DNA from: Mesoflavibacter sp.
GTDB lineage: Bacteria > Pseudomonadota > Alphaproteobacteria > UBA8366 > Aestuariispiraceae
Reading direction: 5' to 3'
Length of the DNA: 64,000 nucleotides
NCBI GenBank assembly: GCA_017792345.1
Contig: CP051228.1
Span: forward strand, 1,240,001-1,304,000
The translations under genes were made by a program, and so were the position numbers. Below are positions 38,690 through 47,882 of this stretch, piece by piece. The stretch's first letter is position 1. Each line of letters starts with the position of its first letter. Below the pieces are notes generated by a model. The model saw only the letters and a list, made by a program, of their open reading frames with translations. It searched no databases and was not told the DNA's origin.

Positions 38690-38832
38690 GGGCCCTCCCT
38701 TTCCTGCCGGACGGGTCCGTGACGGCCCGTCCTTCTTGTCCGTTCGCAATCGATCGTAAGGATCGATTTGGGGACGGAAAAGCCCCGTATCCAGGCTTGT
38801 CAGCCGGACGACTTCCGATACTCTTCCGCGCC

Positions 38833-39594
38833 ATGACGATGACGCTGACAGACATATTCCGCTATCCGATGAAGGGCATGGGGCCGGACCGGCTGGATTC
38901 CGTCGCCCTGACCCCCGGATTGGGCCTTCCCTTCGACCGGAACTGGGCCATCGTGCACGATTCCAGTACGGTCGACGCCGCGGCGCCGGTATGGGCCAAG
39001 AAGGCGAATTTCCTGTGTCTGGCGCGCGACGAGAAACTGGCGCAGCTGGAAACGTCCTTCGATGAAGAGACACGCACCCTGACGATCTTCCGCAAGGGTA
39101 AGCAGATCAGCAAGGGACGCCTGGACGATCCGATGGGCCGGACGCTGCTGCAGACCTTCCTGAACAGCTTCATGCCCAGCGGCCCGCGCGGCAATCCGAA
39201 GATCGTCGAGGCGCCGCACGAGGTCCAATTCACGGATATGGAGGAGGCCAAGGTCTCCCTGATCAACCGGGCCAGCGTCAGCGATCTGGAGCGTGTGACC
39301 CGTGAACCGGTCGACCTGATGCGGTTCCGCGGCAATCTTTATGTCGACGGGCTGAAGCCCTGGCAGGAATTCGACTGGGTCGGCAAGCGGATCCGGGTCG
39401 GCGAATGCGTGCTGAAAATCCTGATGCGGATCGACCGTTGCGCGGCGACCAACGTCAACCCAACGAGCGGCGATGTCGACATGAACATCCCGTTGAGCCT
39501 GCGCAAGGGCTTCGGTCATATCGATTGCGGCGTCCATGCCAAGGTGATCATGGGCGGCACGATCCGCGCCGGCGATTCGATCGAACTCGCCTGA
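38833..39594 (+). CDS. MOSC-domain protein
   Basis: The protein of 253 residues has an N-terminal MOSC_N beta barrel (IFRYPMKGMGPDRLDSVALTP) and a C-terminal MOSC domain. RCAATNVNPTSGDVD holds the conserved cysteine that binds sulfur or the molybdenum cofactor. Related proteins include YcbX and mARC, which reduce N-hydroxylated compounds. No molybdopterin genes are adjacent. The upstream start at 38680 overlaps the Lon-like gene and is rejected. Confidence 0.85.
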   Translation: MTMTLTDIFRYPMKGMGPDRLDSVALTPGLGLPFDRNWAIVHDSSTVDAAAPVWAKKANFLCLARDEKLAQLETSFDEETRTLTIFRKGKQISKGRLDDPMGRTLLQTFLNSFMPSGPRGNPKIVEAPHEVQFTDMEEAKVSLINRASVSDLERVTREPVDLMRFRGNLYVDGLKPWQEFDWVGKRIRVGECVLKILMRIDRCAATNVNPTSGDVDMNIPLSLRKGFGHIDCGVHAKVIMGGTIRAGDSIELA

Positions 39595-39633
39595 TCCGCC
39601 CAATCCTTGGTTTTTTTCGGGGCCAAAAGAAAC

Positions 39634-39661
39634 GGCGGCGACGGGGTTTCCCGTCGCCGCC
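39634..39661. terminator. perfect 12-pair hairpin after the MOSC gene
   Basis: GGCGGCGACGGG (39634-39645) and CCCGTCGCCGCC (39650-39661) pair around a GTTT loop. On the plus strand TTACCCC follows, so the T tract is poor; the hairpin is still very stable. Confidence 0.5.
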
Positions 39662-39865
39662 TTACCCCGATAGACCTGAGCCGGATGGGAGGGGCAGGAT
39701 TTTGGCCCAGGTCTTCCGGAACTTCTCAACCGCTTCGCCTTCTTGGCTTCGCCGTCGTCGTTACATCCTTAATGTAGGCCCGCTTTCCCAATCCTGATGT
39801 GATGACAATCACAGCCCCCCGAAAAAAATCTCACTTTAACCGAATTTTTTTGCTAACCTTTTGAA

Positions 39866-40453
39866 ATGTCGAAAGAAAATAATTCAAGAAAGAATTCTTA
39901 CAGACGCGGCCCCAAACCCGCGACGCCGGAGCGTCTGGAACGGGCGGCTTTGCACTATCTCGAACGCTATGCCAGCAGCGCCGAGAACCTGCGCCGTGTC
40001 CTGATGCGCCGGGTCTACCGGTCGGCGGAACTGCACGGGACCGACGCGGCGGCGGGCGAAAAGGCGGTGTCGAACCTGATCGACCGCTATCGCCGCGCCG
40101 GCCTGCTGGACGACAAGGCCTATGCCACGGCCCGGGCGGCGGGGCTGCATCGGCAGGGCAAATCCGCCCGCGCGATCCGTCAGACCCTATCCCTGAAAGG
40201 TGTCGAGGAGGACACGGTCACCGCCGCGCTGGAGGAGCTGCGCGAGGAGGTCGGATCCGAGACCGATCTGGCCGCCGCCGTGAATTATGCCCGCCGCCGG
40301 CGCATCGGCCCCTGGCGCCCGGAAGAGAATCGGGAGCCCAATCGCGAACGGGACCTTGCGGCGCTGGGGCGGCAGGGATTTTCCTATGACATCGCGCGAA
40401 AGGTGATCGAGGCCGGTACGCCGGACGATCTGGAACGGGAGGACGCGTATTGA
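39866..40453 (+). CDS. recX: regulatory protein RecX
   Basis: RecX blocks and caps RecA filaments. The 195-residue protein begins with a basic tail and follows the three-helix repeat pattern: ALHYLERYASSAENLRRVLMRRV, then IDRYRRAGLLDDKAYATARAAGLHRQGKSARAIRQTL-type repeats (about residues 70-110). recA is not in the window, so the gene is unlinked from it here. Its last codon provides the start of the next gene (TTGA overlap). Confidence 0.85.
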   Translation: MSKENNSRKNSYRRGPKPATPERLERAALHYLERYASSAENLRRVLMRRVYRSAELHGTDAAAGEKAVSNLIDRYRRAGLLDDKAYATARAAGLHRQGKSARAIRQTLSLKGVEEDTVTAALEELREEVGSETDLAAAVNYARRRRIGPWRPEENREPNRERDLAALGRQGFSYDIARKVIEAGTPDDLEREDAY

Positions 40454-41625
40454 CCGGGATCGTGAATTGCCGGGGCGGACACCGCCTGTCCCTGCCGGAA
40501 GGCGGGAAGACTGCGCTGCTTGTCATCGACATGCAGCGCGATTTCATCGATCCGCAGGGCATGTGCGCCGTCCTGGGCGACGATCCCGCCTTCGCCCGCG
40601 CCATCGTGCCAAGGGTCGAACGGCTGACCGAATGGGCCAGGGCGCAGGGTCACGCCGTGTTTCACACCCGCGAAGGCTATGCCCCCGATCTGTCGGACAT
40701 GCACCCGGCCAAGCGCGCCCGGCGCGATTCGATCAGCGAAGGTCCGCTGGGCCGTTTTCTCATTCGCGGCGAGGCGGGCCACGATTTCATCGACCGGCTG
40801 CGTCCCGCGCCGGGCGAGCCGGTGGTCGACAAGCCGGGATTCGGCGCGTTCCATGCAACGGACCTGGATACGCAATTGCGGCACCGCGGCGTCACCCATC
40901 TGATCCTGTGCGGGGTCACGACCTCCTGCTGCGTGCACACGACCCTGCGCGAGGCGGTCGACCGGGGTTATACCTGCCTGACCGTCGCCGACTGCTGCGC
41001 CGCGCTGGAATTGGACGATCACGAAAGGGCGCTGGACCTGATCGCCAGCGAGGGGGATCTGTTCGGCTGGGTTTGTGATCTGTCGGCGCTAACCGGCGAC
41101 GTGGCGGCGCGCGAAAGCGATTGCACAACCCGGGCAATGGAGGCGCGCGACGCCGAATCCGTGATGGCAATCTATGCCGAAGGGATCGAAACCGGCCATG
41201 CGACCTTCCAGACCGACCCCGGCGATTGGGAGAGCTTCTCGGCCGGAAAGCTGACCGCGCCGCGTCTGGTCGCCCAGGGGTCCGACGGAACAGTGCTGGG
41301 TTTCGCGGTGCTGTCGCAAGTTTCGGCCCGCCCGGTCTATCGCGGAATCTGCGAGGTGTCCGTCTATGTCGCCGACCGCGCCAAGGGTCGCGGCGTCGGT
41401 CACGCCCTGATGGCCGCCCTGGTGAGCGAGAGCGAGGCGGCGGGCATCTGGACCCTGACCGCCGGCATCTTCCCGGAGAACAAGGCGAGCCTGATCCTGC
41501 ACGCGGCCCACGGCTTCCGCTGCCTGGGCCGTCAGCGCGCCGCCGCCATCATGCCGAAAGGGCCGATGGCGGGGCACTGGCGCGATGTGCTGCGGCTGGA
41601 ACGGCGGTCCGACCGCGTCCGATAG
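40450..41625 (+). CDS. isochorismatase-like hydrolase fused to a GNAT acetyltransferase
   Basis: This 391-residue protein joins two enzyme families in one frame. Residues 1-215 are a cysteine hydrolase of the isochorismatase type, with Asp27 (VIDMQRDF), Lys128 (VDKPGFGAF) and a nucleophile in VTTSCCVHTT (Cys160 or Cys161). Residues 228-391 are a GNAT domain like phosphinothricin acetyltransferases, with RAKGRGVGHALM (310-321) as acetyl-CoA loop and NKASLILHAAHGFR (344-357). GGGAGGA lies six bases before the TTG start, which overlaps the recX stop. The split of activities suggests hydrolysis of an amide or nicotinamide-like compound followed by N-acetylation of the product; this is inference. 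Confidence 0.85.
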   Translation: MTGIVNCRGGHRLSLPEGGKTALLVIDMQRDFIDPQGMCAVLGDDPAFARAIVPRVERLTEWARAQGHAVFHTREGYAPDLSDMHPAKRARRDSISEGPLGRFLIRGEAGHDFIDRLRPAPGEPVVDKPGFGAFHATDLDTQLRHRGVTHLILCGVTTSCCVHTTLREAVDRGYTCLTVADCCAALELDDHERALDLIASEGDLFGWVCDLSALTGDVAARESDCTTRAMEARDAESVMAIYAEGIETGHATFQTDPGDWESFSAGKLTAPRLVAQGSDGTVLGFAVLSQVSARPVYRGICEVSVYVADRAKGRGVGHALMAALVSESEAAGIWTLTAGIFPENKASLILHAAHGFRCLGRQRAAAIMPKGPMAGHWRDVLRLERRSDRVR

Positions 41626-41642
41626 GCGGGTCGGGGGGCGTA

Positions 41643-42992
41643 TCAAGTCCCGGCGACCGTCATGCCGTCGACGCGCAGCGTCGGTGCGTTGGTGGCGTGC
41701 TTGAATTCCAGATCGTCGGCGGCCGTCATCGCCAGGAACATGTCCTTCAGATTCCCCGCGATCGTGACCTCGTTCACCGGATAGGCGATCTGTCCGTTTT
41801 CGATCCAGAAGCCCGACGCGCCGCGGCTGTAATCGCCGGTGATCATGCTGACCCCCATCCCCATGACCGAAGTCACGTAGAAGCCGCGTTCGATATCGGC
41901 AATCAGGTCTTCCGGCGATACGGTGCCGGCGGCCAGATGCGTATTGGTGGTCGACGGGCCGGGCGGGCCGCCGGTGCCCCGGCTGGCATGACCGGTCGAG
42001 GTCAGGCCGAGCTGCCGCGCCGTGCGCAGGTCCAGAACCCAGGTCTGCAGCACGCCCTGATCGACGAGGTTCCGGCGCTGATTGGGCAGGCCTTCCGCGT
42101 CGAAGGGTTTCGACGCCAGACCGCGATCCATATGCGGGTCGTCGACGATGGTGATACCCGCCGCCATGATCTGTTCGCCCATCCGGTCCTTCAGGAAGGA
42201 CGTGCCGCGCGCCACCGACGATCCGTTGATGGCGCCGGTCAGGTGACGGACCATGCCGCCGGAGACACGCGGATCGAACACGACCGGCACGCCATGAGCC
42301 GTCGGCGGCTTGCGCGCGCCCAGCTTCTTCAGCGCCCGGTCGGCGGCGTTGCGCCCGATCTCGGCGCAGGACGGCAGATCCGCACCGAAAATCTTCGTCG
42401 CATAATCATGGTCGGATTCCATCTCGGTCCCCGTCCCCGCCAGGACGGACACGCCGACACTGTGGCGGCTGCCCTCATAGGTGCCGGCGAAACCGTTGCT
42501 GGCAGCCAGGGCGATGCGGAAATGCGACCAGGACGCTTCCGCCCCTTCGGAATTGGTGATGCCTTCGACGGAAAGGGCCGCATCCTCGGTTTCCTTGGCC
42601 CGCGCGATCAAGGTTTCGGCCGACGGCTCTTCCGAATCGTACATTTCCAGTGTGGGATAGTCCGGGCCGACAATCTGATCCGGATCGGCGATGCCGCAAT
42701 ACACATCGTCTGGAACCGCCTTCGCCATTGCCACCGCACGTTCGACCAGCAGGTCCAGCCCGTCCGCCTTCCAATCGTTGGAAGACACGATGGCCTGTTT
42801 CTTCCCGATCAGAACCCGCAACCCAAGATCCTGGGATTCGTCCCGTTCCAACTTTTCCGTCTTGCCCAGGCGCTGGGCGTGGCTGACGGAGGTGGACAGG
42901 CCCGCCACCGCGTCGGCGGCGTCGGCGCCGGCCTTCTTCGCACGGTCGACCAGGTCCTGGATCAGGGAAAGGGCGTCGGTATCGGCGGTCAT
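41643..42992 (-). CDS. pmbA: metalloprotease-like TldE/PmbA protein
   Basis: PmbA (TldE) pairs with TldD to cleave peptides such as microcin B17 precursor and CcdA. The 449-residue protein has the family order: ADAADAVAGLSTSVSHAQRLGKTE at the N-terminus, PVVFDPRVSGGMVRHLTGAING in the middle and MGVSMITGDYSRGASGFWIENG with GNLKDMFLAM near the end. TldE lacks the zinc HExxxH motif of TldD, and none is visible here. tldD itself is outside the window. It lies downstream of a small membrane gene and purD on the same strand. Confidence 0.9.
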   Translation of the reverse strand: MTADTDALSLIQDLVDRAKKAGADAADAVAGLSTSVSHAQRLGKTEKLERDESQDLGLRVLIGKKQAIVSSNDWKADGLDLLVERAVAMAKAVPDDVYCGIADPDQIVGPDYPTLEMYDSEEPSAETLIARAKETEDAALSVEGITNSEGAEASWSHFRIALAASNGFAGTYEGSRHSVGVSVLAGTGTEMESDHDYATKIFGADLPSCAEIGRNAADRALKKLGARKPPTAHGVPVVFDPRVSGGMVRHLTGAINGSSVARGTSFLKDRMGEQIMAAGITIVDDPHMDRGLASKPFDAEGLPNQRRNLVDQGVLQTWVLDLRTARQLGLTSTGHASRGTGGPPGPSTTNTHLAAGTVSPEDLIADIERGFYVTSVMGMGVSMITGDYSRGASGFWIENGQIAYPVNEVTIAGNLKDMFLAMTAADDLEFKHATNAPTLRVDGMTVAGT

Positions 42993-43019
42993 GCAACCTC
43001 ACTTCGCGGTTTGAGTAAC

Positions 43020-43307
43020 TCAGTTCGACATCAGATTTAAGGCGGCGATGATCAGAATGAAGACCATCGCGATGCCGGCGGCGATCATTTGCAGGCGCGC
43101 GCGCCGCAGATGAGGCGACAGATCGCGCATTTCGTCCGGGTCGCGGTCCCAGTTCGGCCCCTTCTGCGCCGCGCGGCCCTCGCGCAGCACGATGCCGATC
43201 CCGACGATCAGCACGACGACGAAGACCAGCGTCAGCAGGACGATCCAGGGCGGCGCGTCGAACAACAGGGACAGGCGGTCGATGATCGAGGCGGCCAGAT
43301 CCTGCAT
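43020..43307 (-). CDS. small two-helix membrane protein
   Basis: The 95-residue protein has hydrophobic helices at about residues 20-41 and 73-92. Between them lies a charged loop (EGRAAQKGPNWDRDPDEMRDL). It resembles the unassigned inner-membrane proteins often found beside purD or pmbA in Alphaproteobacteria. It begins 15 bases after the purD stop and ends 27 bases before pmbA, so purD, this gene and pmbA are probably one transcript. No function can be assigned. Confidence 0.65.
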   Translation of the reverse strand: MQDLAASIIDRLSLLFDAPPWIVLLTLVFVVVLIVGIGIVLREGRAAQKGPNWDRDPDEMRDLSPHLRRARLQMIAAGIAMVFILIIAALNLMSN

Positions 43308-43322
43308 CGCGCGCCCCGCCGG

Positions 43323-44594
43323 TCAGTCCAGCGCGCGGTGGCCGATGTCGCGGCGGCAAAAGCCTTCCGGCCATTGGATCAAGTCGACCGCGGCATAGGC
43401 ACTGTCGCGCGCGGCGCGCACCGTGTCGCCGACGGCGGTAACGTTCAGGACCCGCCCGCCCGTGGCGATCAGCTCTCCCGCATCGTTCCGGGCCGTACCG
43501 GCATGGAAGACGGTGACGTCCGGATCGGCCTCGGCGCCGTCGACATTCCGGATCACCGTCCCCTTCTGATAGGTGCCGGGATAGCCGTCGCTGGCCAGCA
43601 CCACCGTCATCGCGGCCTTGGGCTGCCAGCGCAGATCGAAATTCTTCAGCGTCCCGTCCGCCGTCGCGATCAGGGCCGGCAGAATGTCCGATTGCAGGCG
43701 CATCATCAGCACCTGGCATTCCGGATCGCCGAAGCGGACATTGTACTCGATGACCTTCGGCCCGGCGTCGGTGATCATCAGGCCGATGAACAGCACGCCC
43801 TTGAACGGCGCGCCTTCGGCCTTCATCGCCTCGACGGTCGGGGTCAGGATCTCGTCGATGATCCGGCGCTCAAGCTCCGGCGTGCAGACCGGCGCGGGGG
43901 AATAGGCCCCCATGCCGCCCGTATTCGGCCCGGTATCGCCGTCGCCGACCCGCTTGTGATCCTGCGCGGAGGCCAGCGGCAGCGCGGTTTCGCCATCAGC
44001 CAGCGCGAAGAAGGACAATTCCTCGCCGACCATGCATTCCTCGATCACCAATTCGGCCCCGGCTGCACCGAAGGCCCCGTCGGTCATCGCGGCATCGACG
44101 GCGGAAATCGCCTCCTCTTCCGTCATGGCGACGGTGACGCCCTTGCCCGCGGCCAGCCCGTCGGCCTTGACCACGATCGGCGCGCCCATTTCGCGGATAT
44201 AGGCCTTGGCGGCCTCGGCCTCGGTAAAGCGGCGATAGGCGGCGGTCGGGATATTGTATTTGGCGCAGATATCCTTGCTGAACCCTTTGGAGCCCTCGAG
44301 CTGCGCCGCGGCGGCATCCGGCCCGAAAGTGCGGATTCCCTCTGCGCGCAGGCGGTTGGCCAGGCCTGCGACCAGCGGCGCCTCCGGCCCGACCACGACC
44401 AGGTCGATCTTCTCGCGTTTGCAGAAATCCAGGATGGCATCGGAATCGTCGGCACCGATGGCGACGCATTCGGCCTCGCGCGCGATCCCGGCATTGCCCG
44501 GCGCGCAATACAGCTTCGTCAGCAACGGCGACGCCGCGATGGCCCAGCACAGCGCATGTTCCCGTCCGCCGGACCCGATGACCAAAACCCGCAT
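43323..44594 (-). CDS. purD: phosphoribosylamine-glycine ligase
   Basis: PurD is the ATP-grasp enzyme that joins phosphoribosylamine and glycine in the second step of purine synthesis. The 423-residue protein opens [31 protein letters not shown] and [13 protein letters not shown] are the ATP-grasp loops, and [22 protein letters not shown] the signature. FIGLMIT and [12 protein letters not shown] bind metal. purE and purK lie 41 kb away, so purine genes are scattered. It is divergent from xseA. Confidence 0.96.
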   Translation of the reverse strand: MRVLVIGSGGREHALCWAIAASPLLTKLYCAPGNAGIAREAECVAIGADDSDAILDFCKREKIDLVVVGPEAPLVAGLANRLRAEGIRTFGPDAAAAQLEGSKGFSKDICAKYNIPTAAYRRFTEAEAAKAYIREMGAPIVVKADGLAAGKGVTVAMTEEEAISAVDAAMTDGAFGAAGAELVIEECMVGEELSFFALADGETALPLASAQDHKRVGDGDTGPNTGGMGAYSPAPVCTPELERRIIDEILTPTVEAMKAEGAPFKGVLFIGLMITDAGPKVIEYNVRFGDPECQVLMMRLQSDILPALIATADGTLKNFDLRWQPKAAMTVVLASDGYPGTYQKGTVIRNVDGAEADPDVTVFHAGTARNDAGELIATGGRVLNVTAVGDTVRAARDSAYAAVDLIQWPEGFCRRDIGHRALD

Positions 44595-44783
44595 TGCGCC
44601 GCCTCTTCATTGTCCTTGAATGCATGCCTGGAACGGCGCGGCGCCTGGGCCGCCGCGCGCCCCCCGACATAGCACTTTCGGCGGGTCTGACAAACCGCCT
44701 TGACCCGCCGCCGCGCCGGAAATCGCCCCGCTTTCACGACAGGGCGTTTTCCTGACCGGCGGAGCATGTCATCCTGCGGCCCC

Positions 44784-46265
44784 ATGACCCGCAACGTCCA
44801 GGAACTCTCTGTCTCCGAACTGTCCCGCGCGCTGAAACGCACGGTCGAGGATTCCTATTCCTATGTCCGGGTGCGCGGCGAGATTTCGGGCTTCAAACGC
44901 GCCGGGTCTGGCCATCTCTACATGGCGCTGAAGGATGAGGAGGCGGTGCTGGACGCCGTCTGCTGGCGCGGATCGGCGGCCAAGCTGACCGTGCGACCGG
45001 AAGACGGGCTGGAGATTATCGCCACCGGCCGCCTGACCACCTATCCCGGGCGGTCGAAATATCAGATCGTGATCGAACAGATCGAGCTGGCCGGCGAAGG
45101 CGCGCTTCTGAAGCTGCTGGAAGAGCGCAAGCGCAAACTGGCGGCCGAAGGCCTGTTCGACGAGGACCGCAAGCGCCGCCTGCCTTTCCTGCCTGAGGTG
45201 ATCGGCGTCGTGACCTCGCCCACCGGGGCGGTGATCCGCGATATCCTGCACCGGCTGGCGGACCGGTTCCCGCGCCACGTGCTGTTATGGCCCGTTCTGG
45301 TTCAGGGCGACGGCGCGGCGGAACAGGTCGCCGCCGCCATCGACGGGTTCAACCGTATCGCGCCGGGCGGACCGGTGCCGCGCCCGGACCTGCTGATCGT
45401 CGCGCGCGGCGGCGGATCGCTGGAGGATCTGTGGTCCTTCAACGAGGAAATCGTGGTGCGCGCGGCGGCGGCGAGCCAGATCCCGCTGATTTCGGCCGTC
45501 GGGCACGAAACCGACACGACCCTGATCGATTTCGCCAGCGACCGGCGTGCACCGACCCCGACGGCGGCGGCGGAAATCGCCGTGCCGGTGCGCATGGACC
45601 TGCTGGCCGACCTGAACGGTTTCGCCCAGCGCATCATTCAGGCCGTGACGCGCGGCGTCGACAACCGCACGCGCTTCCTGGAAGGGCTGGCTCGCGGCCT
45701 ACCGCATCCGAAACGGATGATGGAAACCAAGGAACAGCGGTTGGACGATCTGTCCGAACGCCTGGCGCAAGCGGCGCGTCGGGCCTCGGAGCGCCGGGAG
45801 GACCGGCTGACAACCCTGGCGGCGCGCCTGCGGTCGCCGGCGGAGCAGCTGCGCGGCGCGGGGGAAAAACTGTCCGACCGGGCCGACCGGCTGGACCGCG
45901 CCGCCCGTTCCGCCCTGCGCCGGGACGCGCGGCGGCTGACCGATCTTCAGGCCGAAACCCGGATGCCAAACGCCGTTTCCCGCCGCATGGGCGATCTGAC
46001 CGACCGCCTGAAACGGCTGGGCAGCGCCGTCGAGGCCCTGAGCTATAAGGGAACCTTGGCGCGCGGCTATACCGTTGTCCGCGATGCCGACGGCAACCTT
46101 GTTACCGATGGCGCGTTACTGTCCGGGGGTATGGGTATCGAGATCGAGTTCAAGGAGGACACGCGGGTCAACGCCCTGGTGTCCGATGGCGGCAAGCCGC
46201 CGCCGAAGAAACGCAAGCCGGCCGCCAAACCCGGCGCCGATGCGGCTCAGGAGGAGCTGTTCTGA
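44784..46265 (+). CDS. xseA: exodeoxyribonuclease VII large subunit
   Basis: XseA with XseB degrades single-stranded DNA. The N-terminal OB fold ([22 protein letters not shown]) and the family core ([52 protein letters not shown]) are intact. A long charged coiled coil follows at about residues 290-400, then the C-terminal beta domain ([16 protein letters not shown]) and a Lys/Pro-rich tail. The start is either the ATG at 44784 or the one at 44766. The M23 gene starts in the stop codon (TGATG). Confidence 0.93.
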   Translation: MTRNVQELSVSELSRALKRTVEDSYSYVRVRGEISGFKRAGSGHLYMALKDEEAVLDAVCWRGSAAKLTVRPEDGLEIIATGRLTTYPGRSKYQIVIEQIELAGEGALLKLLEERKRKLAAEGLFDEDRKRRLPFLPEVIGVVTSPTGAVIRDILHRLADRFPRHVLLWPVLVQGDGAAEQVAAAIDGFNRIAPGGPVPRPDLLIVARGGGSLEDLWSFNEEIVVRAAAASQIPLISAVGHETDTTLIDFASDRRAPTPTAAAEIAVPVRMDLLADLNGFAQRIIQAVTRGVDNRTRFLEGLARGLPHPKRMMETKEQRLDDLSERLAQAARRASERREDRLTTLAARLRSPAEQLRGAGEKLSDRADRLDRAARSALRRDARRLTDLQAETRMPNAVSRRMGDLTDRLKRLGSAVEALSYKGTLARGYTVVRDADGNLVTDGALLSGGMGIEIEFKEDTRVNALVSDGGKPPPKKRKPAAKPGADAAQEELF

Positions 46266-47110
46266 TGCGCAAATTGCTGATCGCTATCGCTTCGATGGGC
46301 GCCGTCATGGGCGCCTCCCTTCCGGCCGTCGCGCAGGATGCCCTGATGCTGAGCGGCATTCTGACCCAGGGCGGTCATGCCGAAGGCACGGTGCCGCCGG
46401 GCAGCACGGTCGAATATGACGGGAAAGACGTCACGGTCGGCGACGACGGCGTCTTCATCATCGGCTTCCACCGGGACGAGCCGAATGACACGGTCCTGAA
46501 CGTGACCCTGCCGGACGGCACCAAGAAGGCCTATCCGCTGCAGGTCGATGCGCGCAATTATGATATCCAGCGCATCGACGGCCTGCCGCAGGACAAGGTC
46601 GAACCGCCGCCCGAAGTCATGGCGCGCATCGCCGCGGATGCCGCCGCCGCACGGGCGGCCCGCAACCGCAATTCGCCGGAAACCTGGTACAAGACCGGCT
46701 GGATCTGGCCGGTTCAGGGCAAGATCACTGGGGTCTATGGCAGCCAGCGCATCTTGAACGGCGCGGAAAAGCAGCCGCATTACGGTTTCGACATCGCCGC
46801 CAAGGAAGGCACGGAAATCGTCGCGCCTGCCGACGGCACGGTCAGCCTGGTCCATCCGGACATGTATTTTTCCGGTGCGACCCTGATGATCGACCATGGG
46901 CGCGGCCTGGCATCGACCTTCCTGCACCTGAAATCGATCGCGGTCGAGGAAGGGCAGTTCGTCAAGAAGGGCGACGTGATCGGCACGGTCGGATCGACCG
47001 GTCGGTCGACCGGCCCGCATCTGGACTGGCGCGTCAACTGGTTCGAAAAGCGGCTGGACGCATCCCTGTTCGCCGGGCCGATGCCGGGCCCGTCCTACAC
47101 GCCGGACTGA
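46265..47110 (+). CDS. secreted M23-family metallopeptidase-like protein
   Basis: The 281-residue protein has a signal peptide (cleavage likely after Ala23, PAVA-Q), a beta domain and a C-terminal LytM (M23) domain from about residue 148. The metal ligands His172 and Asp176 (PHYGFDIA) and the catalytic His221 (FLHL) are present. The usual HxH motif reads HLDW (252-255), so the third metal ligand is Asp in place of His. It is thus either a variant peptidase or an inactive amidase activator. The start overlaps the xseA stop. The end overlaps the converging methyltransferase gene by 16 bases. Confidence 0.85.
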   Translation: MRKLLIAIASMGAVMGASLPAVAQDALMLSGILTQGGHAEGTVPPGSTVEYDGKDVTVGDDGVFIIGFHRDEPNDTVLNVTLPDGTKKAYPLQVDARNYDIQRIDGLPQDKVEPPPEVMARIAADAAAARAARNRNSPETWYKTGWIWPVQGKITGVYGSQRILNGAEKQPHYGFDIAAKEGTEIVAPADGTVSLVHPDMYFSGATLMIDHGRGLASTFLHLKSIAVEEGQFVKKGDVIGTVGSTGRSTGPHLDWRVNWFEKRLDASLFAGPMPGPSYTPD

Positions 47111-47868
47111 CCGACCCGGCCCAGCCGGAAAGCCAGCGGCCAATAGACGCGCTTTTCCGAGGCCGGATCGCCCCAGACCGGGGTCAGCAGATCGCGCAGA
47201 CGCGGCAGCGGGTCCGCATCCTCAAGCCGCCGGTATTCCTTCACCGCCGACCAGGTCCCGGCATAGGCGACCAGACGCTCCAGCGTCCAGGACACTTCCA
47301 TGACCATGTCGGGACCGGCCAGTTCCGGGAAGGGGAAGTCCAGCGAGGCATATCCTTCGTCGACATGGCGGCGTTCCGGCGGCCAATAGGGACCGACGAT
47401 CCCGGCATAGAATTCCTGCAACGCCGGATCGGCTGCCGCGTCGTCGATCCGGGTCGGACGATAGGATACCAGCGCCAGCAACGCCCCCGGCCGAGAAACA
47501 CGCCGGACCTCGTCATAGAAGCGCGGCAGGTCGAACCAATGCGCCGCCTGGGCCGCGACGGTCAGATCGACCGACCCGTCGGGAATCTGCGGCGCGCTTT
47601 CCGCCGACGCGACCAGGAAATCGGCATTGTCGATCGGTTCCGCCCGGTCGATCTGGGCCGCGCTGGGGTCGGTTGCGATGACACGGTCGAACTGCCGCGC
47701 CAGGCCCGCCGTCGCCTGTCCATTGCCGCAGCCGCAATCCCAGGCCAAACCGCGGTCCGGCGCCATATCGGCCAGGGCTTCGAAGAGCGTGTCGGGATAG
47801 CGCGGCCGGTATTGCGCATAGGATTGCGCCATGCCGGAGAAATGGTCCTTGAAGTCCTGTTCCGGCAT
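47095..47868 (-). CDS. class I SAM-dependent methyltransferase
   Basis: The 257-residue protein has a Rossmann methyltransferase domain. DCGCGNGQATAGLARQF is SAM motif I and VIATDPSAAQI the acidic loop after it. FLVASAESAPQIPDGSVDLTVAAQAAHWFDLPRF is characteristic of the UbiE-like/trans-aconitate-methyltransferase-like group. The FSGMAQSYAQYRPRYPDTLF N-terminus is also typical. It begins 14 bases after lpxL on the same strand and may be the last gene of the lipid A operon, although a role in lipid A is not suggested by its family. Confidence 0.85.
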   Translation of the reverse strand: MPEQDFKDHFSGMAQSYAQYRPRYPDTLFEALADMAPDRGLAWDCGCGNGQATAGLARQFDRVIATDPSAAQIDRAEPIDNADFLVASAESAPQIPDGSVDLTVAAQAAHWFDLPRFYDEVRRVSRPGALLALVSYRPTRIDDAAADPALQEFYAGIVGPYWPPERRHVDEGYASLDFPFPELAGPDMVMEVSWTLERLVAYAGTWSAVKEYRRLEDADPLPRLRDLLTPVWGDPASEKRVYWPLAFRLGRVGQSGV

Positions 47869-47882
47869 GGGGCGCGTCCTTG

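Noticed and set aside
36509-38722. Plus-strand open frame of 737 codons opposite the Lon-like gene
   Set aside because: It is antisense to a protein with an intact Ser-Lys dyad; composition is that of a GC-bias shadow.
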